Part shown: in pieces, positions 37,191-46,166 of the stretch
Numbering within the stretch: position 1 is the first letter of the stretch
Layout of the letters: every line of letters starts with the position of its first letter
Assembly: GCF_003428875.1 (NCBI RefSeq)
Contig: NZ_QQRS01000001.1
Location: forward strand, 744,001 to 808,000
DNA length: 64,000 bases
Direction: 5' to 3'
From: Planomicrobium okeanokoites
GTDB taxonomy: Bacteria > Bacillota > Bacilli > Bacillales_A > Planococcaceae
Notes under the pieces: model-generated
What the model was told of the DNA's origin: nothing
The model's input: only the letters and a program-made list of their open reading frames with translations
Database searches by the model: none
Position numbers and translations under genes: made by a program

Positions 37191-38043
37191 TGCCTCTTTC
37201 ACGCTCCTTTTTCATTATCAATTTAGGGATGAGAAACGATAACGGTGCCCTGAAAATGACGGATGCCCATTGACCGAAGATTAACCACCAAGGTTTATAC
37301 ACTTTTCTTTTTGAATACAATGCATGTCCGATAATTTCAGCCACATGAACAGCCGACATAGCCGGTGACTTCTGATAAGCAACAGTCGGTTCAATCATGG
37401 GTGTCTTTACCAGGGGCAGATACACTGTGGATACAGAAATGTTTTTGATTTTCAATTCCGGCTCTGCCGAGCGCAGCCACGTATCAAAAGCGGTTTTCGA
37501 TGCCTGGTAGGCTGCCCAGTAAGGGACAGGAACCATCAAAGCGTTAATCGTGGACACATTGATGATATGTCCGTTCTTTTTCGCAAGCACAGGAATGAGC
37601 GACAGCAATAACTGTACCGGAGCAAAATAATTAAGAGCCATGGTACGGGTGAAATCATGGTAACGTTCGAGAGATTCTGCAATAGGTCGATTAATGGAAA
37701 TACCGGCATTGCTCACGACAACATCCAATCCATCCGTCAATCCATGCAAAAATCCCAGCAATCCTTTTAGTTCTTCTTCATTTCGCAAATCTGCCGGGAA
37801 TACCGTCACCCTTGCAGAAGCTTGTTCAATCTCCGTCTTCATCGCAATCATGATGTCTTCTCTCCGGGCTACCAGAATCAGATGCGCGGTTGTGTTCGCC
37901 AATCGAAATGCGAGCTCCTTTCCGATCCCTGAACTCGCTCCGGTTATCAAAATAGTCTTGCCATCCACTTCTTTTTTCAGCTTCTCGAAATTGAAGCGGG
38001 ACGAGAAAAACAAAGTTCTTTCCAGTAAAGTATAGTTATACAT
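37183..38043 (-). CDS. Short-chain dehydrogenase/reductase
   Basis: 286 residues. GASSGIGKE near residue 35, SNAG, a catalytic Ser in NVSTINA, and YQASK (Tyr and Lys) show a complete classical SDR. A C-terminal amphipathic/hydrophobic stretch (PWWLIFGQWASVIFRAPLSF) suggests membrane association, as in lipid-modifying SDRs. AAAAGGTG precedes the ATG. First gene of a four-gene cluster with the AMP-ligase, YciI-like and membrane protein. Confidence 0.88.
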   Translation of the reverse strand: MYNYTLLERTLFFSSRFNFEKLKKEVDGKTILITGASSGIGKELAFRLANTTAHLILVARREDIMIAMKTEIEQASARVTVFPADLRNEEELKGLLGFLHGLTDGLDVVVSNAGISINRPIAESLERYHDFTRTMALNYFAPVQLLLSLIPVLAKKNGHIINVSTINALMVPVPYWAAYQASKTAFDTWLRSAEPELKIKNISVSTVYLPLVKTPMIEPTVAYQKSPAMSAVHVAEIIGHALYSKRKVYKPWWLIFGQWASVIFRAPLSFLIPKLIMKKERERGNV

Positions 38044-38221
38044 TTGGCCAGCACCTTTTTATCAAATGTCGAATCTTTATCAAGAATTTTCCGACTCTTC
38101 TTTTTATAAATTTTACCATTTAAATTGGTTATTGGAATAGGTTAAACATATACAGAGAATTAATATTTTTGGACTGGAATGCAAATCAGGCAGTTTCTAA
38201 AGCTACAGTTTTGCAGATAGA

Positions 38222-38466
38222 AAGGGAGACAAGATAAGCTGCGATTAGCCTCTTGCCTCCCTTCGAAATTATTCATCTATCGATTACTGATATTATTTAA
38301 GCCTGATTTTTTAAAAGTAAGAACTTGGACCTTTTTATAGCACAACTCGAAATAATAATTATCAACAAATCTTTTTCTTGTTGCATGTATAAAAAAGTAA
38401 GTAAATCTATTTTTTTGATACACAATAAATGAGAGGCCGGCCCGATAATCCCTGGGCCACCCTCTC
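38222..38466 (-). other. Intergenic region with two terminator-like hairpins
   Basis: The gap 38044-38484 holds no gene. Hairpin 1 (38431-38466, GAGAGG..GGCCC / GGGCC..CCTCTC, two mismatches) follows the DUF lipoprotein gene and probably ends it, though its U-run is poor. Hairpin 2 (38222-38263, AAGGGAGACAAGA / TCTTGCCTCCCTT, one wobble pair) has a flank resembling the head repeat seen at 40.8, 47.3 and 48.7 kb. Confidence 0.55.
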
Positions 38467-38484
38467 CATCTTTGCGTTGTCTTT

Positions 38485-39126
38485 TTAGAATTCTATTTCT
38501 ATCAGCTGGGCATCTGCCAGCTTTTTATCGCTTGCGCTATACACGTCACTTGTCATAAATTTCAGTGGCTCGTTGCTCGGCTTTTCAAGAATAAAACCGA
38601 TATTCCCTTTTTTCGTTTCACCCGGCTGAATTTCACCGTTCAATTCTTCCAGGTAAATATCTTCTTCCCATGTATTCGTTTCTCCTGCATTCGTCTCGAC
38701 TACTGCCACAGGTGCAAATTTTAGCACCTCTTCGGTAGTATTCGTGATTTCCACAAAAAACTTCACCATGCCGAATTCCGTTTCGTGCGTATACGAATGG
38801 AAGAAATCAATCATACTGTATTCCGGTTTGAAATGAAGGAGTTTGGCTTCGTATACTGTTAATTCGATTCCGCCCACTTCATATGCCGGTATTTCTGTTT
38901 TTATTGCTTTAAGCTCAATTTCTCCCCGCAGATCACGGAAGGATTGTCCCGCTTTCTGCAAGGAGCGGTCGTCCGTCACCTGAGGACTGAGAACATAGCC
39001 GTCAAAATAAGTAGGGATGGCGGCGGCTTCTTCGTTTACTGCAGCCTGTGCTGCCGGTTCCGTTTCTTCAGAACAGCCTGCCAATACAAGAATAGATAGT
39101 ATACCCAAATTAAAAATGCGATTCAT
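38485..39126 (-). CDS. Lipoprotein with Ig-like (DUF4352/DUF5068-like) domain
   Basis: 213 residues from ATG 39126 (MNRIFNLGILSILVLAGCSEE), preceded by AGGAGAGG; an earlier in-frame ATG at 39147 has no such site. Lipobox LAGC indicates surface lipid anchoring. The C-terminal half is beta-rich with KFFVEITNTTEEVLKFAPVAVV and GEIQPGETKKGNIGFIL, the pattern of telokin-like domains that bind at the cell surface. Role unknown. Confidence 0.75.
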   Translation of the reverse strand: MNRIFNLGILSILVLAGCSEETEPAAQAAVNEEAAAIPTYFDGYVLSPQVTDDRSLQKAGQSFRDLRGEIELKAIKTEIPAYEVGGIELTVYEAKLLHFKPEYSMIDFFHSYTHETEFGMVKFFVEITNTTEEVLKFAPVAVVETNAGETNTWEEDIYLEELNGEIQPGETKKGNIGFILEKPSNEPLKFMTSDVYSASDKKLADAQLIEIEF

Positions 39127-39194
39127 CGGCCCTCTCCTGTCCTGCAAAAATTCTTCAGCTAAATTTGCACAAGATTTATTTTACATTCATCCAT

Positions 39195-40574
39195 TTATTT
39201 ATCGTTTATTTCGACTTTCGCTTTAAGTAAATCGAAGATGATTTTCGCATGGTCTGTATTGTCCAGGTTTCCTGCGAATTTCTCACTCGATGGGCCGTAA
39301 GCATAAACCGGTACGTCTTCTCCTGTATGGCCTCCTGTTGTCCAGCCTGTATAGGAACGTTTGTTGAAAATTTCTTCGATTGCATTGTCGATGCTTCCAT
39401 AGTTTTCAGTTTCTGCTGCAACTTTCACAGCGCTGATTTCTTTGTCTGTCAATTCAAGGTCGATGTACTGGCTCAAAATTTCTTCCACTTCCGCGCCCTC
39501 GGCAATTTTACTTGCCATGAAATCCGGCGTGCGTTTCGCAGCAGCAATCGGTTCACCGAACCAGTTGTAAATGCCATCAGCCCCGATCGAGAATCCACCC
39601 GTTGAATGGTCGGCTGTTGCAATCACTAAGGTATGCTTGTCTTTTTTCGCAAATTCAATTGCTGCGGCATACGCTTTCTCGAAATCTTCCATTTCACTCA
39701 TGGCACCAACAATATCATTATCGTGTCCTGCCCAGTCAACTTGACTGCCTTCCACCATCAGGAAAAATCCATCCTTGTCCTGTTTGAGCCGGTCGATTGC
39801 AGACTTGGTCATTTCTTCAAGCGAAGGTGCGCTGTCTTCACGGTCAATCATTTTCGGCATGCCGGCTGGCGCAAATAATCCAAGCACTTGAGCGTCTTCA
39901 TTTTCCAATAATTCCTGCTTGTTCGTTACATAGCCATATCCATCGTTCTGGAACTCTTCAGTTAGGTCACGGTCTGTGCGGTCGAATAAACTCGTGCCTC
40001 CGCCCAATAAAACATCGACTTTATGCTCGCCGTTAATGAGCTCATCATAATAGTCATCAGCGATTGCATTCATATTTTTTCTGGAGATGTCGTGTGCTCC
40101 AAAAGAAGCGGGAGTAGCATGTGTGATTTCAGAAGTCGCTACCAACCCGGTTGCCTTCCCTTTTTCCTTGGCAGCTTCGAGAACCGTCTCCACTTCTGAT
40201 TCATCATTATCAACCGCAATGGCATTATTATATGTTTTGATTCCGGCTGCCATCGCTGTGGCTGAAGAAGCGGAATCGGTAATATTTTGATCCGGATCTT
40301 CAGGATGCGTCATTTGCTGGCCGACCAAATGCGGATCAAAGGCTGTTTCTTCAATAAGTTTTGTAGCCGGATCGTCTTTCATTGAGCGGTATGCAGTCGT
40401 ATAAGAGACTCCCATCCCATCGCCAATCAAGAAAATGACATTTTTAACTTTTCCATTAGTTTGTTCATTGCCATTCGCTTCGGCATTTGGCACTGCGCCT
40501 GCAACACTGGTAAATGCAATAGCGGATACAACTGCGAATGGAAACAATTTCTTCTTGAAGTTTTTTATGGACAT
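39195..40574 (-). CDS. phoA: Secreted alkaline phosphatase
   Basis: Hydrolyses phosphate monoesters outside the cell. Signal peptide at residues 1-33 (Sec type, A-rich cleavage near NAEA). Catalytic Ser101 in TDSASSATA, metal ligands in IGDGMG, THATPASFGAHD, VEGSQVDWAGHDND, ATADHSTGG and GGHTGEDVP. 459 residues, PhoA family. AGGAGGG precedes the ATG. I see no clear PhoP box, so regulation by phosphate is not shown. The symbol is by family only. Confidence 0.93.
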   Translation of the reverse strand: MSIKNFKKKLFPFAVVSAIAFTSVAGAVPNAEANGNEQTNGKVKNVIFLIGDGMGVSYTTAYRSMKDDPATKLIEETAFDPHLVGQQMTHPEDPDQNITDSASSATAMAAGIKTYNNAIAVDNDESEVETVLEAAKEKGKATGLVATSEITHATPASFGAHDISRKNMNAIADDYYDELINGEHKVDVLLGGGTSLFDRTDRDLTEEFQNDGYGYVTNKQELLENEDAQVLGLFAPAGMPKMIDREDSAPSLEEMTKSAIDRLKQDKDGFFLMVEGSQVDWAGHDNDIVGAMSEMEDFEKAYAAAIEFAKKDKHTLVIATADHSTGGFSIGADGIYNWFGEPIAAAKRTPDFMASKIAEGAEVEEILSQYIDLELTDKEISAVKVAAETENYGSIDNAIEEIFNKRSYTGWTTGGHTGEDVPVYAYGPSSEKFAGNLDNTDHAKIIFDLLKAKVEINDK

Positions 40575-40757
40575 CTTTTTCCCTCCTGTTTTTAGCTTAC
40601 AAGAGCAATGGTAGAGATTGATTATTAAGGAGGAGTTACAGAAAAATGAATACTATGTAAAAAAAGAAAACACTCAACTTTACAAGCAGAATCATTATGG
40701 TTCTCTATATTTTCATTTAAGGAATGCAGCCGTTCGTAAAAAGTACACTTACATAAA

Positions 40758-40814
40758 GAAAAAAGGAAGTGGCTTTGTATAATGCCGCTTCCCTTCCGAT
40801 AATTCATGATATGG
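40758..40814 (-). repeat. Orphan terminator with conserved head sequence (copy 1)
   Basis: Minus-strand hairpin GGAAGCGGC / GCCACTTCC (40784-40792 / 40765-40773) followed by TTTTTTC, preceded by the head CATATCATGAATTATCGGAA (40794-40813). There is no minus-strand gene upstream of it: it lies between phoA and the divergent regulator at 40976. The same head is next to terminators at 47.3 and 48.6 kb. The rest of the gap 40575-40975 holds only a promoter for the regulator. Confidence 0.65.
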
Positions 40815-40929
40815 CAACTGAAATTAAGGTGGTTGTCACGGTTGGACTTACCCCTAAGAAAAATAGCTCCGTTATAACTTGAGTCACTTTATAAATTTAC
40901 TGAACGCACAATAAAATCTTTTTTCGTCA

Positions 40930-40938
40930 TGGTACAAT
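40930..40938 (+). promoter_or_regulatory. Extended -10 promoter of the RNPP-type regulator
   Basis: TGGTACAAT (TG-n-TACAAT, -10 at 40933-40938), 37 bases upstream of the ATG at 40976. No good -35 is visible, as is common for extended -10 promoters. Confidence 0.55.
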
Positions 40939-40975
40939 TTAGAAAATCTGTAAATCAGAGATAAGGGTGAACTCC

Positions 40976-42211
40976 ATGACCATTGGCGAGGTTATCAAGT
41001 ATTTCAGAAAGAAAAGTCATCTGACACAAGAAGTTTTATCCGAAGGAATTTGCTCTATACCTTACTTAAGTAAATTAGAGAATAATCAGCTGGAACCAAG
41101 TAATGACATCCTGCTGCACCTGTGTAAAAGGTTAGATTTGGATCCTAAAGAAATCGAGAATATAACAAGCCCAAAAATCTTGGAAAAGCTTTTAGAATGG
41201 AATGCATTAATAAACCAGGAACGCTTCGAGGAGGCTCTGCTTCTAAAAGATCAGATAGAGTTGAAAAAAGATTATATCTCAAGTCAATTCCTGCGAATTT
41301 ATTACGATTTATTCTCACTCCATCTTTTGCTCAAGTCTGAAGGGCATGCACCACTCCAACAAATTGAACAGCTTTCTGCTTCCTATGCCTACATGGATTC
41401 CAAACAAAGATATCATATGCGAAAAATCGAAGGTATTTATTATTATAAAACAAACGATTGGCATCAATCGGCTTCGTACTTTCAAGAAGCCGTTTTGCTT
41501 GGTGAAGTGGTTGGCCTCCAAGAAGCGGACGTCTATTATTCTTTAGCGATAATCTACAGCCGGTTGAGGAAATTTTTGAATTCCAATCAGTACATTAAAA
41601 AATGCGAGCTGATCTACCAAAAGAACTTAGACTATAAAAAAGTCCTCAAATGCAAGATGATGTTCGCCATTAACAACCTATTGATGAAGGAATATCAGCT
41701 GGCGAGAGAGGATTTCGAAAAAATATTAACGAGCAGTGAGTTAGAAAGTTCTTCAAAATCTATGGTTCTACACAACATCGGGGTCATTTACTATAACCAA
41801 AACGATTTTCAACAAGCGGAGAAAGCAATCATAGAAAGTATGGATATGGGCCGCAGCCCCTATTCCCTTTTGAAGTCGTATTATTTTCTTTCCCTTATAT
41901 ATTGTGAACTCCAGCAAGACGGACAAGCGATAAAGTTTCGCAATTTGGGAATAACCCTTGTCAAAGAGTTGAACAATGCAGAATACCACTATAAATTTCA
42001 AATCTTGGATTATAAGTACAAACTTGGCCCTGTTGATCCGAAATGGGAACTCATGTTAAAAGAAGAGGTGGTTCCGTTCTTCAAAAAGTTCGGGGATAAA
42101 GATGATTACATTCAAGCATTATCTTTACTTGGAGAATTTTATTACGAGCATAAAAAGTATAAACAAGCTGCCGACATTTATATTGAGGTTTCTGCGGAAG
42201 CCTTAAGTTAA
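40976..42211 (+). CDS. XRE helix-turn-helix plus TPR regulator (RNPP peptide-receptor type)
   Basis: 411 residues. N-terminal XRE HTH (about 2-57: IGEVIKYFRKKSHLTQEVLSEG, IPYLSKLENNQLEPS), followed by some 350 residues of TPR-like helical repeats, e.g. HMRKIEGIYYYKTNDWHQSASYFQEA and VLHNIGVIYYNQNDFQQAEKAI. This architecture and length match the PlcR/NprR/PrgX/Rgg family of cytosolic peptide-pheromone receptors. GTG 40967 opens the frame, but AAGGG precedes ATG 40976. A fused oligopeptide permease lies downstream on the same strand. I found no convincing cognate peptide gene. Confidence 0.85.
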   Translation: MTIGEVIKYFRKKSHLTQEVLSEGICSIPYLSKLENNQLEPSNDILLHLCKRLDLDPKEIENITSPKILEKLLEWNALINQERFEEALLLKDQIELKKDYISSQFLRIYYDLFSLHLLLKSEGHAPLQQIEQLSASYAYMDSKQRYHMRKIEGIYYYKTNDWHQSASYFQEAVLLGEVVGLQEADVYYSLAIIYSRLRKFLNSNQYIKKCELIYQKNLDYKKVLKCKMMFAINNLLMKEYQLAREDFEKILTSSELESSSKSMVLHNIGVIYYNQNDFQQAEKAIIESMDMGRSPYSLLKSYYFLSLIYCELQQDGQAIKFRNLGITLVKELNNAEYHYKFQILDYKYKLGPVDPKWELMLKEEVVPFFKKFGDKDDYIQALSLLGEFYYEHKKYKQAADIYIEVSAEALS

Positions 42212-42226
42212 CGGCAGAAAAATCAG

Positions 42227-42287
42227 AAGACACCTTCCACATTATGTAGCTATTATCATAGCTACCCGCTGAAGAAGGTGTCTTTTG
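42227..42287 (+). terminator. Long terminator hairpin after the regulator gene
   Basis: AAGACACCTTC (42227-42237) pairs with GAAGGTGTCTT (42274-42284), with an inner GTAGCTAT/ATAGCTAC stem, then TT. The gap to 42580 otherwise contains only a possible 42-codon frame (42369-42497) that I do not trust. Confidence 0.7.
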
Positions 42288-42580
42288 CGTTCTTTGGATT
42301 TTTAAAACAATAGTACTGCAACTGTAGATAAATATATATAGTCCCCTTGATCGTTTTTGGGAAAGCGCATGAAAGGAAACTGTGATCACTGCATCCTGGA
42401 TAGAAGATGGTCTTTAGTAAAATTACAGGAATTTTGTTCGTTCATCTCGAGTTTTCGATTAAATTTTCTCAATACTTCAGAAGTTAGATTACACGTAAAA
42501 TAAAAGAAGCTGGATACTTAAGAGCCGTCTTGTTTAAATTTAAAATCGTAATTTTTCCAAGACAGAAAACGGAGGTAGTT

Positions 42581-42904
42581 ATGAAAAATTCTTTGATTGT
42601 TCTCGGCACACTGATCGTTTTAGGATTAAGCAACCTGGCCGCTGCCTTTGCTTTTCAATTGGATTTTCTGGATATCGCGATACCCTTCGGCGGGCTGGCT
42701 TTGGCAATAATTTATTTCTTCAAAAGCAAAGGCGGTGTGGCGAGCCGGCGAATGGACATGGCCATTCAAGGGCAAACAGGCATTCGGATGGACCAGAAAG
42801 CCGAACCATCTGAAAGATCTTATATTTTCATTGGTTCGCTTTTCTATTTACTGTTGGTCGTCGCCATTACTTTTTATACATACCGTGAATACTTTTTAGC
42901 TTAA
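42581..42904 (+). CDS. Small membrane protein linked to the fused permease
   Basis: 107 residues with three hydrophobic helices (about 3-23, 28-45, 80-98) and a basic loop FKSKGGVASRRMDMAIQGQTG between the second and third. The frame opens at 42530, but ATG 42581 follows GGAGGTAG. I do not recognise the family. It lies 49 bases before the permease gene and is probably co-transcribed, so it may be an accessory subunit. Confidence 0.7.
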   Translation: MKNSLIVLGTLIVLGLSNLAAAFAFQLDFLDIAIPFGGLALAIIYFFKSKGGVASRRMDMAIQGQTGIRMDQKAEPSERSYIFIGSLFYLLLVVAITFYTYREYFLA

Positions 42905-42953
42905 CAAGATGTTGTTGATCTCGATTTTAAAAGGAATATAGGGGGAGGATGAA

Positions 42954-44936
42954 ATGAAGAAAATAATAGCCATTTTAGGGAAATTCATATTTGGTATTGT
43001 CGGCATCGTGTTGATCAGTGCCACCCCAGCCATGTTCCGAGGAGACACTTTTTTTGATTTCCCCGCTTACGCCTTAGCTGTAAAAAGTGTAATCACCGCA
43101 TTCTTTACACCGGACGAATGGACACTCAGCTATTTGAATCTAAGTACGTTTGAAACTGTACCCTTCTCTTTTTCCAGCTTTTTAAGCGGCCCTTATCTGT
43201 ATTCCATGCCGTTGTTGCTGATGGCTCTGGTTTTATCTTTTGTCATCGCTTTTGTGCTGGCGCTGCTCACCTTGCAGTCTAACGGCGTTATCAAACGCTC
43301 TGCGCTGCAATTTGTAAAAATCCTGCAGTCGTTTCCGGACTTTTCCTACGTCTTTCTCATTCAGATAGTGGTGCTCGCTTTCTACTCGAAAACAGGCACG
43401 CTGCTTCTCAGTTTTTACAGCCTAGGCGGCGAACGGATTTACCTTGTCCCGATTCTCTGTTTATCCGTCTTGCCGACCCTGTTGTTTTTTAAACTCTTTA
43501 TCCTGCTATATGAAGAAGAGCAGCAGCAATCGTATGTTGAATTGGCACGCTCGAAAGGCTTGAGCCAGTTTGAAGTTCTCTGGAAACATTGCACTTCCAA
43601 TGTGTTGCGAAGTGTATTTTACCAGTCGAAATCCATCGTCTGGCTGACACTTTCCACTTTGTTGATCATCGAATATTTATTCGGCATTGAAGGAATTCTT
43701 TATTACCTACGATCCGACTTCAGTCCAAAAGGCATTACCTTCATCCTGCTGACCGTCTTCATTCCATTCTTTCTTTTCTACACCTTCATGGAACTGCTGA
43801 TGAAAAAGAGTGATGTCGAACGGAACGCTGTCTTTGAGAAATTCAACTTGCGGATATTTGATGAACAGGAAATCCGGACAAGTTGGAAACGGATTCTTTC
43901 AAAAAAATTGAAGAGTGCAAAACCGTTTTCATTCCGGTTTAAGAACCGGATGGCTATCATTATCCCTTTACTGCTCGTAGTAAGCTTTCTGTCGGCCAGT
44001 CTTCTTTATGGCGTAGTTGCCGATGATGAAGTGGAACAAATTCAATACGCATATGATGAAGATGGCAGCATTGCGAGCAGTGCACCACTAGCGCCATCAG
44101 CTGAAGTCGTTTTCGGAACCGACCCCTACGGCTTTTCGATTGCCCAACAGCTTTTGGTCGGCATCAAATACACGATTATTTTGAGCCTGCTCATCGCGAC
44201 GCTTCGCGTGGCACTCGGCTATGTATTCGGGCTTCTCTACGTATTCTTTCTCAATAACAAGGCGCGAAATATCGTCAATTCCATCGCAGATGGCATGCAT
44301 TTTTTGCCGCTGACATTGCTGGTCTACATCTTGCTGCTGCCGGTTCTGATCAGCAGCGGGGAATGGAACAGCACGCTATGGGAACGGCTTGCCTTCCAAG
44401 TCTTGATCATGTCGGCGGTCGTCTTGCCCATCACTGCCAGTGCCATTGGCAATGAAATGAATGAAACGCTGAAAAAAGACTATGTCGTCAGTTCGGTTTT
44501 GATGGGCGGATCTTTAAGTTGGATTCTGACCAAACACATCCAACCGCAGCTATGGCCAAAGCTGGTGTTAATGTGGACACAGCATGTTGTTCAAGTGCTT
44601 CAAATGTTTGTCCATTTAGGAATTTTGAACATCTTTGTCGGAGGAGCCCTTTCGCAAATCGATTCCCCGCGGCTCATTCCTGAAATATACGAACTGTCAG
44701 GAATGATTTCGATTTCGAGAGAAGTTTTTGTGACAAATCAGTATTGGATGATCCTACCGCCACTAGCAATTTTCATGATGTTAATCTACTGCTTCACGAC
44801 AATTGCCGAGTATCTCACACAGAAACCAGTGGTGCCTGTAAAAGTACCTGTACCGAATCAATCCAAAGAAGAGTCCAGCTCGGCACCTTCTTTCACGCGA
44901 ATCAAAAAACCCCAGGTGAACGAAGAAACGAACTGA
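42954..44936 (+). CDS. Fused OppB-OppC-type ABC transporter permease
   Basis: 660 residues, two permease modules in one chain. N half (about 1-290) has an OppB-like EAA loop, YVELARSKGLSQFEVLWKH (194-212). C half (about 330-630) begins with the OppC-like VFGTDPYGFSIAQQLLVGIKY (386-406) and has a second EAA-like loop, DYVVSSVLMGGSLSWILTKH. Family: dipeptide/oligopeptide importers, normally two proteins plus two ATPases and a binding protein, none of which is adjacent. GGGGGAGG precedes the ATG. Substrate unknown; peptide import is an inference. Confidence 0.82.
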   Translation: MKKIIAILGKFIFGIVGIVLISATPAMFRGDTFFDFPAYALAVKSVITAFFTPDEWTLSYLNLSTFETVPFSFSSFLSGPYLYSMPLLLMALVLSFVIAFVLALLTLQSNGVIKRSALQFVKILQSFPDFSYVFLIQIVVLAFYSKTGTLLLSFYSLGGERIYLVPILCLSVLPTLLFFKLFILLYEEEQQQSYVELARSKGLSQFEVLWKHCTSNVLRSVFYQSKSIVWLTLSTLLIIEYLFGIEGILYYLRSDFSPKGITFILLTVFIPFFLFYTFMELLMKKSDVERNAVFEKFNLRIFDEQEIRTSWKRILSKKLKSAKPFSFRFKNRMAIIIPLLLVVSFLSASLLYGVVADDEVEQIQYAYDEDGSIASSAPLAPSAEVVFGTDPYGFSIAQQLLVGIKYTIILSLLIATLRVALGYVFGLLYVFFLNNKARNIVNSIADGMHFLPLTLLVYILLLPVLISSGEWNSTLWERLAFQVLIMSAVVLPITASAIGNEMNETLKKDYVVSSVLMGGSLSWILTKHIQPQLWPKLVLMWTQHVVQVLQMFVHLGILNIFVGGALSQIDSPRLIPEIYELSGMISISREVFVTNQYWMILPPLAIFMMLIYCFTTIAEYLTQKPVVPVKVPVPNQSKEESSSAPSFTRIKKPQVNEETN

Positions 44937-44968
44937 ATGAACAGTCTTTTTGATATTCCACCACCTTA

Positions 44969-45008
44969 AAAAGGACAGAATCGCTCGAGAAAGAGTTTCT
45001 GTCCTTTT
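44969..45008 (+). terminator. Terminator of the fused permease unit
   Basis: AAAAGGACAGAA (44969-44980) pairs perfectly with TTCTGTCCTTTT (44997-45008), then CATTTTATT. The gap to 45251 also holds a minus-strand terminator. Confidence 0.85.
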
Positions 45009-45180
45009 CATTTTATTGAGCTTTTTCCTAATACTACAATTTCTCTAAAAAGTGAAGATGAATAAATATTTAATTACTCGAGCTCACTCTAGTCGCCTAA
45101 TTAATCAGCTACATCGAGTTGAATTAGGTAGAGGTTTTGAACATAATAAACGAGTTGAGTAATGATATTTTCTTCATTAC

Positions 45181-45234
45181 AAAAAATCTACTTACAAAGA
45201 AGCGAAGCATTTTGTAGTGCTTCAAGTAAGATTT
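45181..45234 (-). terminator. Terminator of the 45.3-kb membrane protein gene
   Basis: On the minus strand AAATCTTAC pairs imperfectly with GTAAGTAGATT around an inner GAAGC/GCTTC, then TTTTTTG. It lies just past the stop at 45252. Confidence 0.6.
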
Positions 45235-45251
45235 CTACTCAATAAACTGCT

Positions 45252-45710
45252 CTATACATTTGGCCCATCTGCTTTTTTAAAAGTAATGACTGCGAAAAGT
45301 ATGAAAATATAAACTACTGAAATTAACAACGAGAAATTACCATAACCCATATCAAATAAATAATTCATTCCAAATAATGGTGTGATGAACAGCAGATAAA
45401 TTAGATATTGAATGGATGCTGTCATATCCAAAACATTGTAGTTCATCAATGTGTCTTCAAAAATTTTAATGCCATATATAACTAGACCTGATATAAAACC
45501 AACTAATAAAAATCTCTTTAAGCTTTTATGTAATTTACCACTAGACCAGACTTTTTTTATGACTATAAGAAAAGCAATTAGTAACAAAAACGTAGCCAGT
45601 AAATTGAAAATACTTATATTTGAGTCTGGGTGTTTTAATGATGGGATTAAATTTGTTGAAAAAGCAATTAAATACGAGCTTATCAGCAAGATCCAAAACT
45701 TAAACTTCAT
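45252..45710 (-). CDS. Multi-helix membrane protein, ITP-x-x-G type
   Basis: 152 residues with about five hydrophobic segments. GAGGAAGG precedes ATG 45710 (MKFKFWILLISSYLIAF); the frame itself opens at 45776. The segment LLFITPLFGMNYLFDMGYGNFSLLISVVYIF resembles ALLITPWYGIELLTDDFLITAIIISIIS of the protein at 46701, so the two may be distant paralogues. Family unknown. Confidence 0.65.
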   Translation of the reverse strand: MKFKFWILLISSYLIAFSTNLIPSLKHPDSNISIFNLLATFLLLIAFLIVIKKVWSSGKLHKSLKRFLLVGFISGLVIYGIKIFEDTLMNYNVLDMTASIQYLIYLLFITPLFGMNYLFDMGYGNFSLLISVVYIFILFAVITFKKADGPNV

Positions 45711-45794
45711 TTTAATACCTTCCTCTCGACTATTTGACGAACTGGCTATTTCTCCAAACTCACTTCTTCGATCCACCCTCTGCAGAAGTGAAAT

Positions 45795-46100
45795 TTATCC
45801 CCACCACATAGCTGTCACGAAAAGCGACCAAAGAGAAGCACTGAATGCTGTTATGAATAGCAATACCACAATAGGTTCCAGATACTTATAAGTCGAGTCT
45901 TGTTTCTTGAATGAACTAAATATTAATAAAGCGGTCAGTAAATAAAGCAGGAATCTTAAAATCGTTAATCCAGTCAAGTAATAAACCGGCCAAATCGGTA
46001 TAAAGTATTCGCTTAAAAAGTAGGCAATCCCTTGTCCAAACACACAGAAGATAGTTGCCAGCAAAAAGCTGCCGATCAATAACCCATAAAACTTTTTCAT
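45795..46100 (-). CDS. Three-helix membrane protein of unknown function
   Basis: 101 residues, three hydrophobic helices (about 5-28, 38-63, 75-98) with a short polar loop SSFKKQDSTYKYLEP. AGAGGTGA precedes the ATG. It lies between the XRE regulator and another membrane protein on the same strand. Not recognised. Confidence 0.65.
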   Translation of the reverse strand: MKKFYGLLIGSFLLATIFCVFGQGIAYFLSEYFIPIWPVYYLTGLTILRFLLYLLTALLIFSSFKKQDSTYKYLEPIVVLLFITAFSASLWSLFVTAMWWG

Positions 46101-46166
46101 CCAATCACCTCTTTGTTATTTGTCTGTTTTTATTCGTTTGAGAAATATAAACTATTCGTTACCGGC

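Noticed and set aside
40625..40807. Minus-strand 60-residue frame upstream of phoA
   Set aside because: It runs through the orphan terminator hairpin and its U-run and has no ribosome site.
42369..42497. 42-codon frame after the RNPP-type regulator as its peptide pheromone
   Set aside because: No hydrophobic signal sequence at the N-terminus and only a weak ribosome site, so it does not look like an exported pro-peptide.
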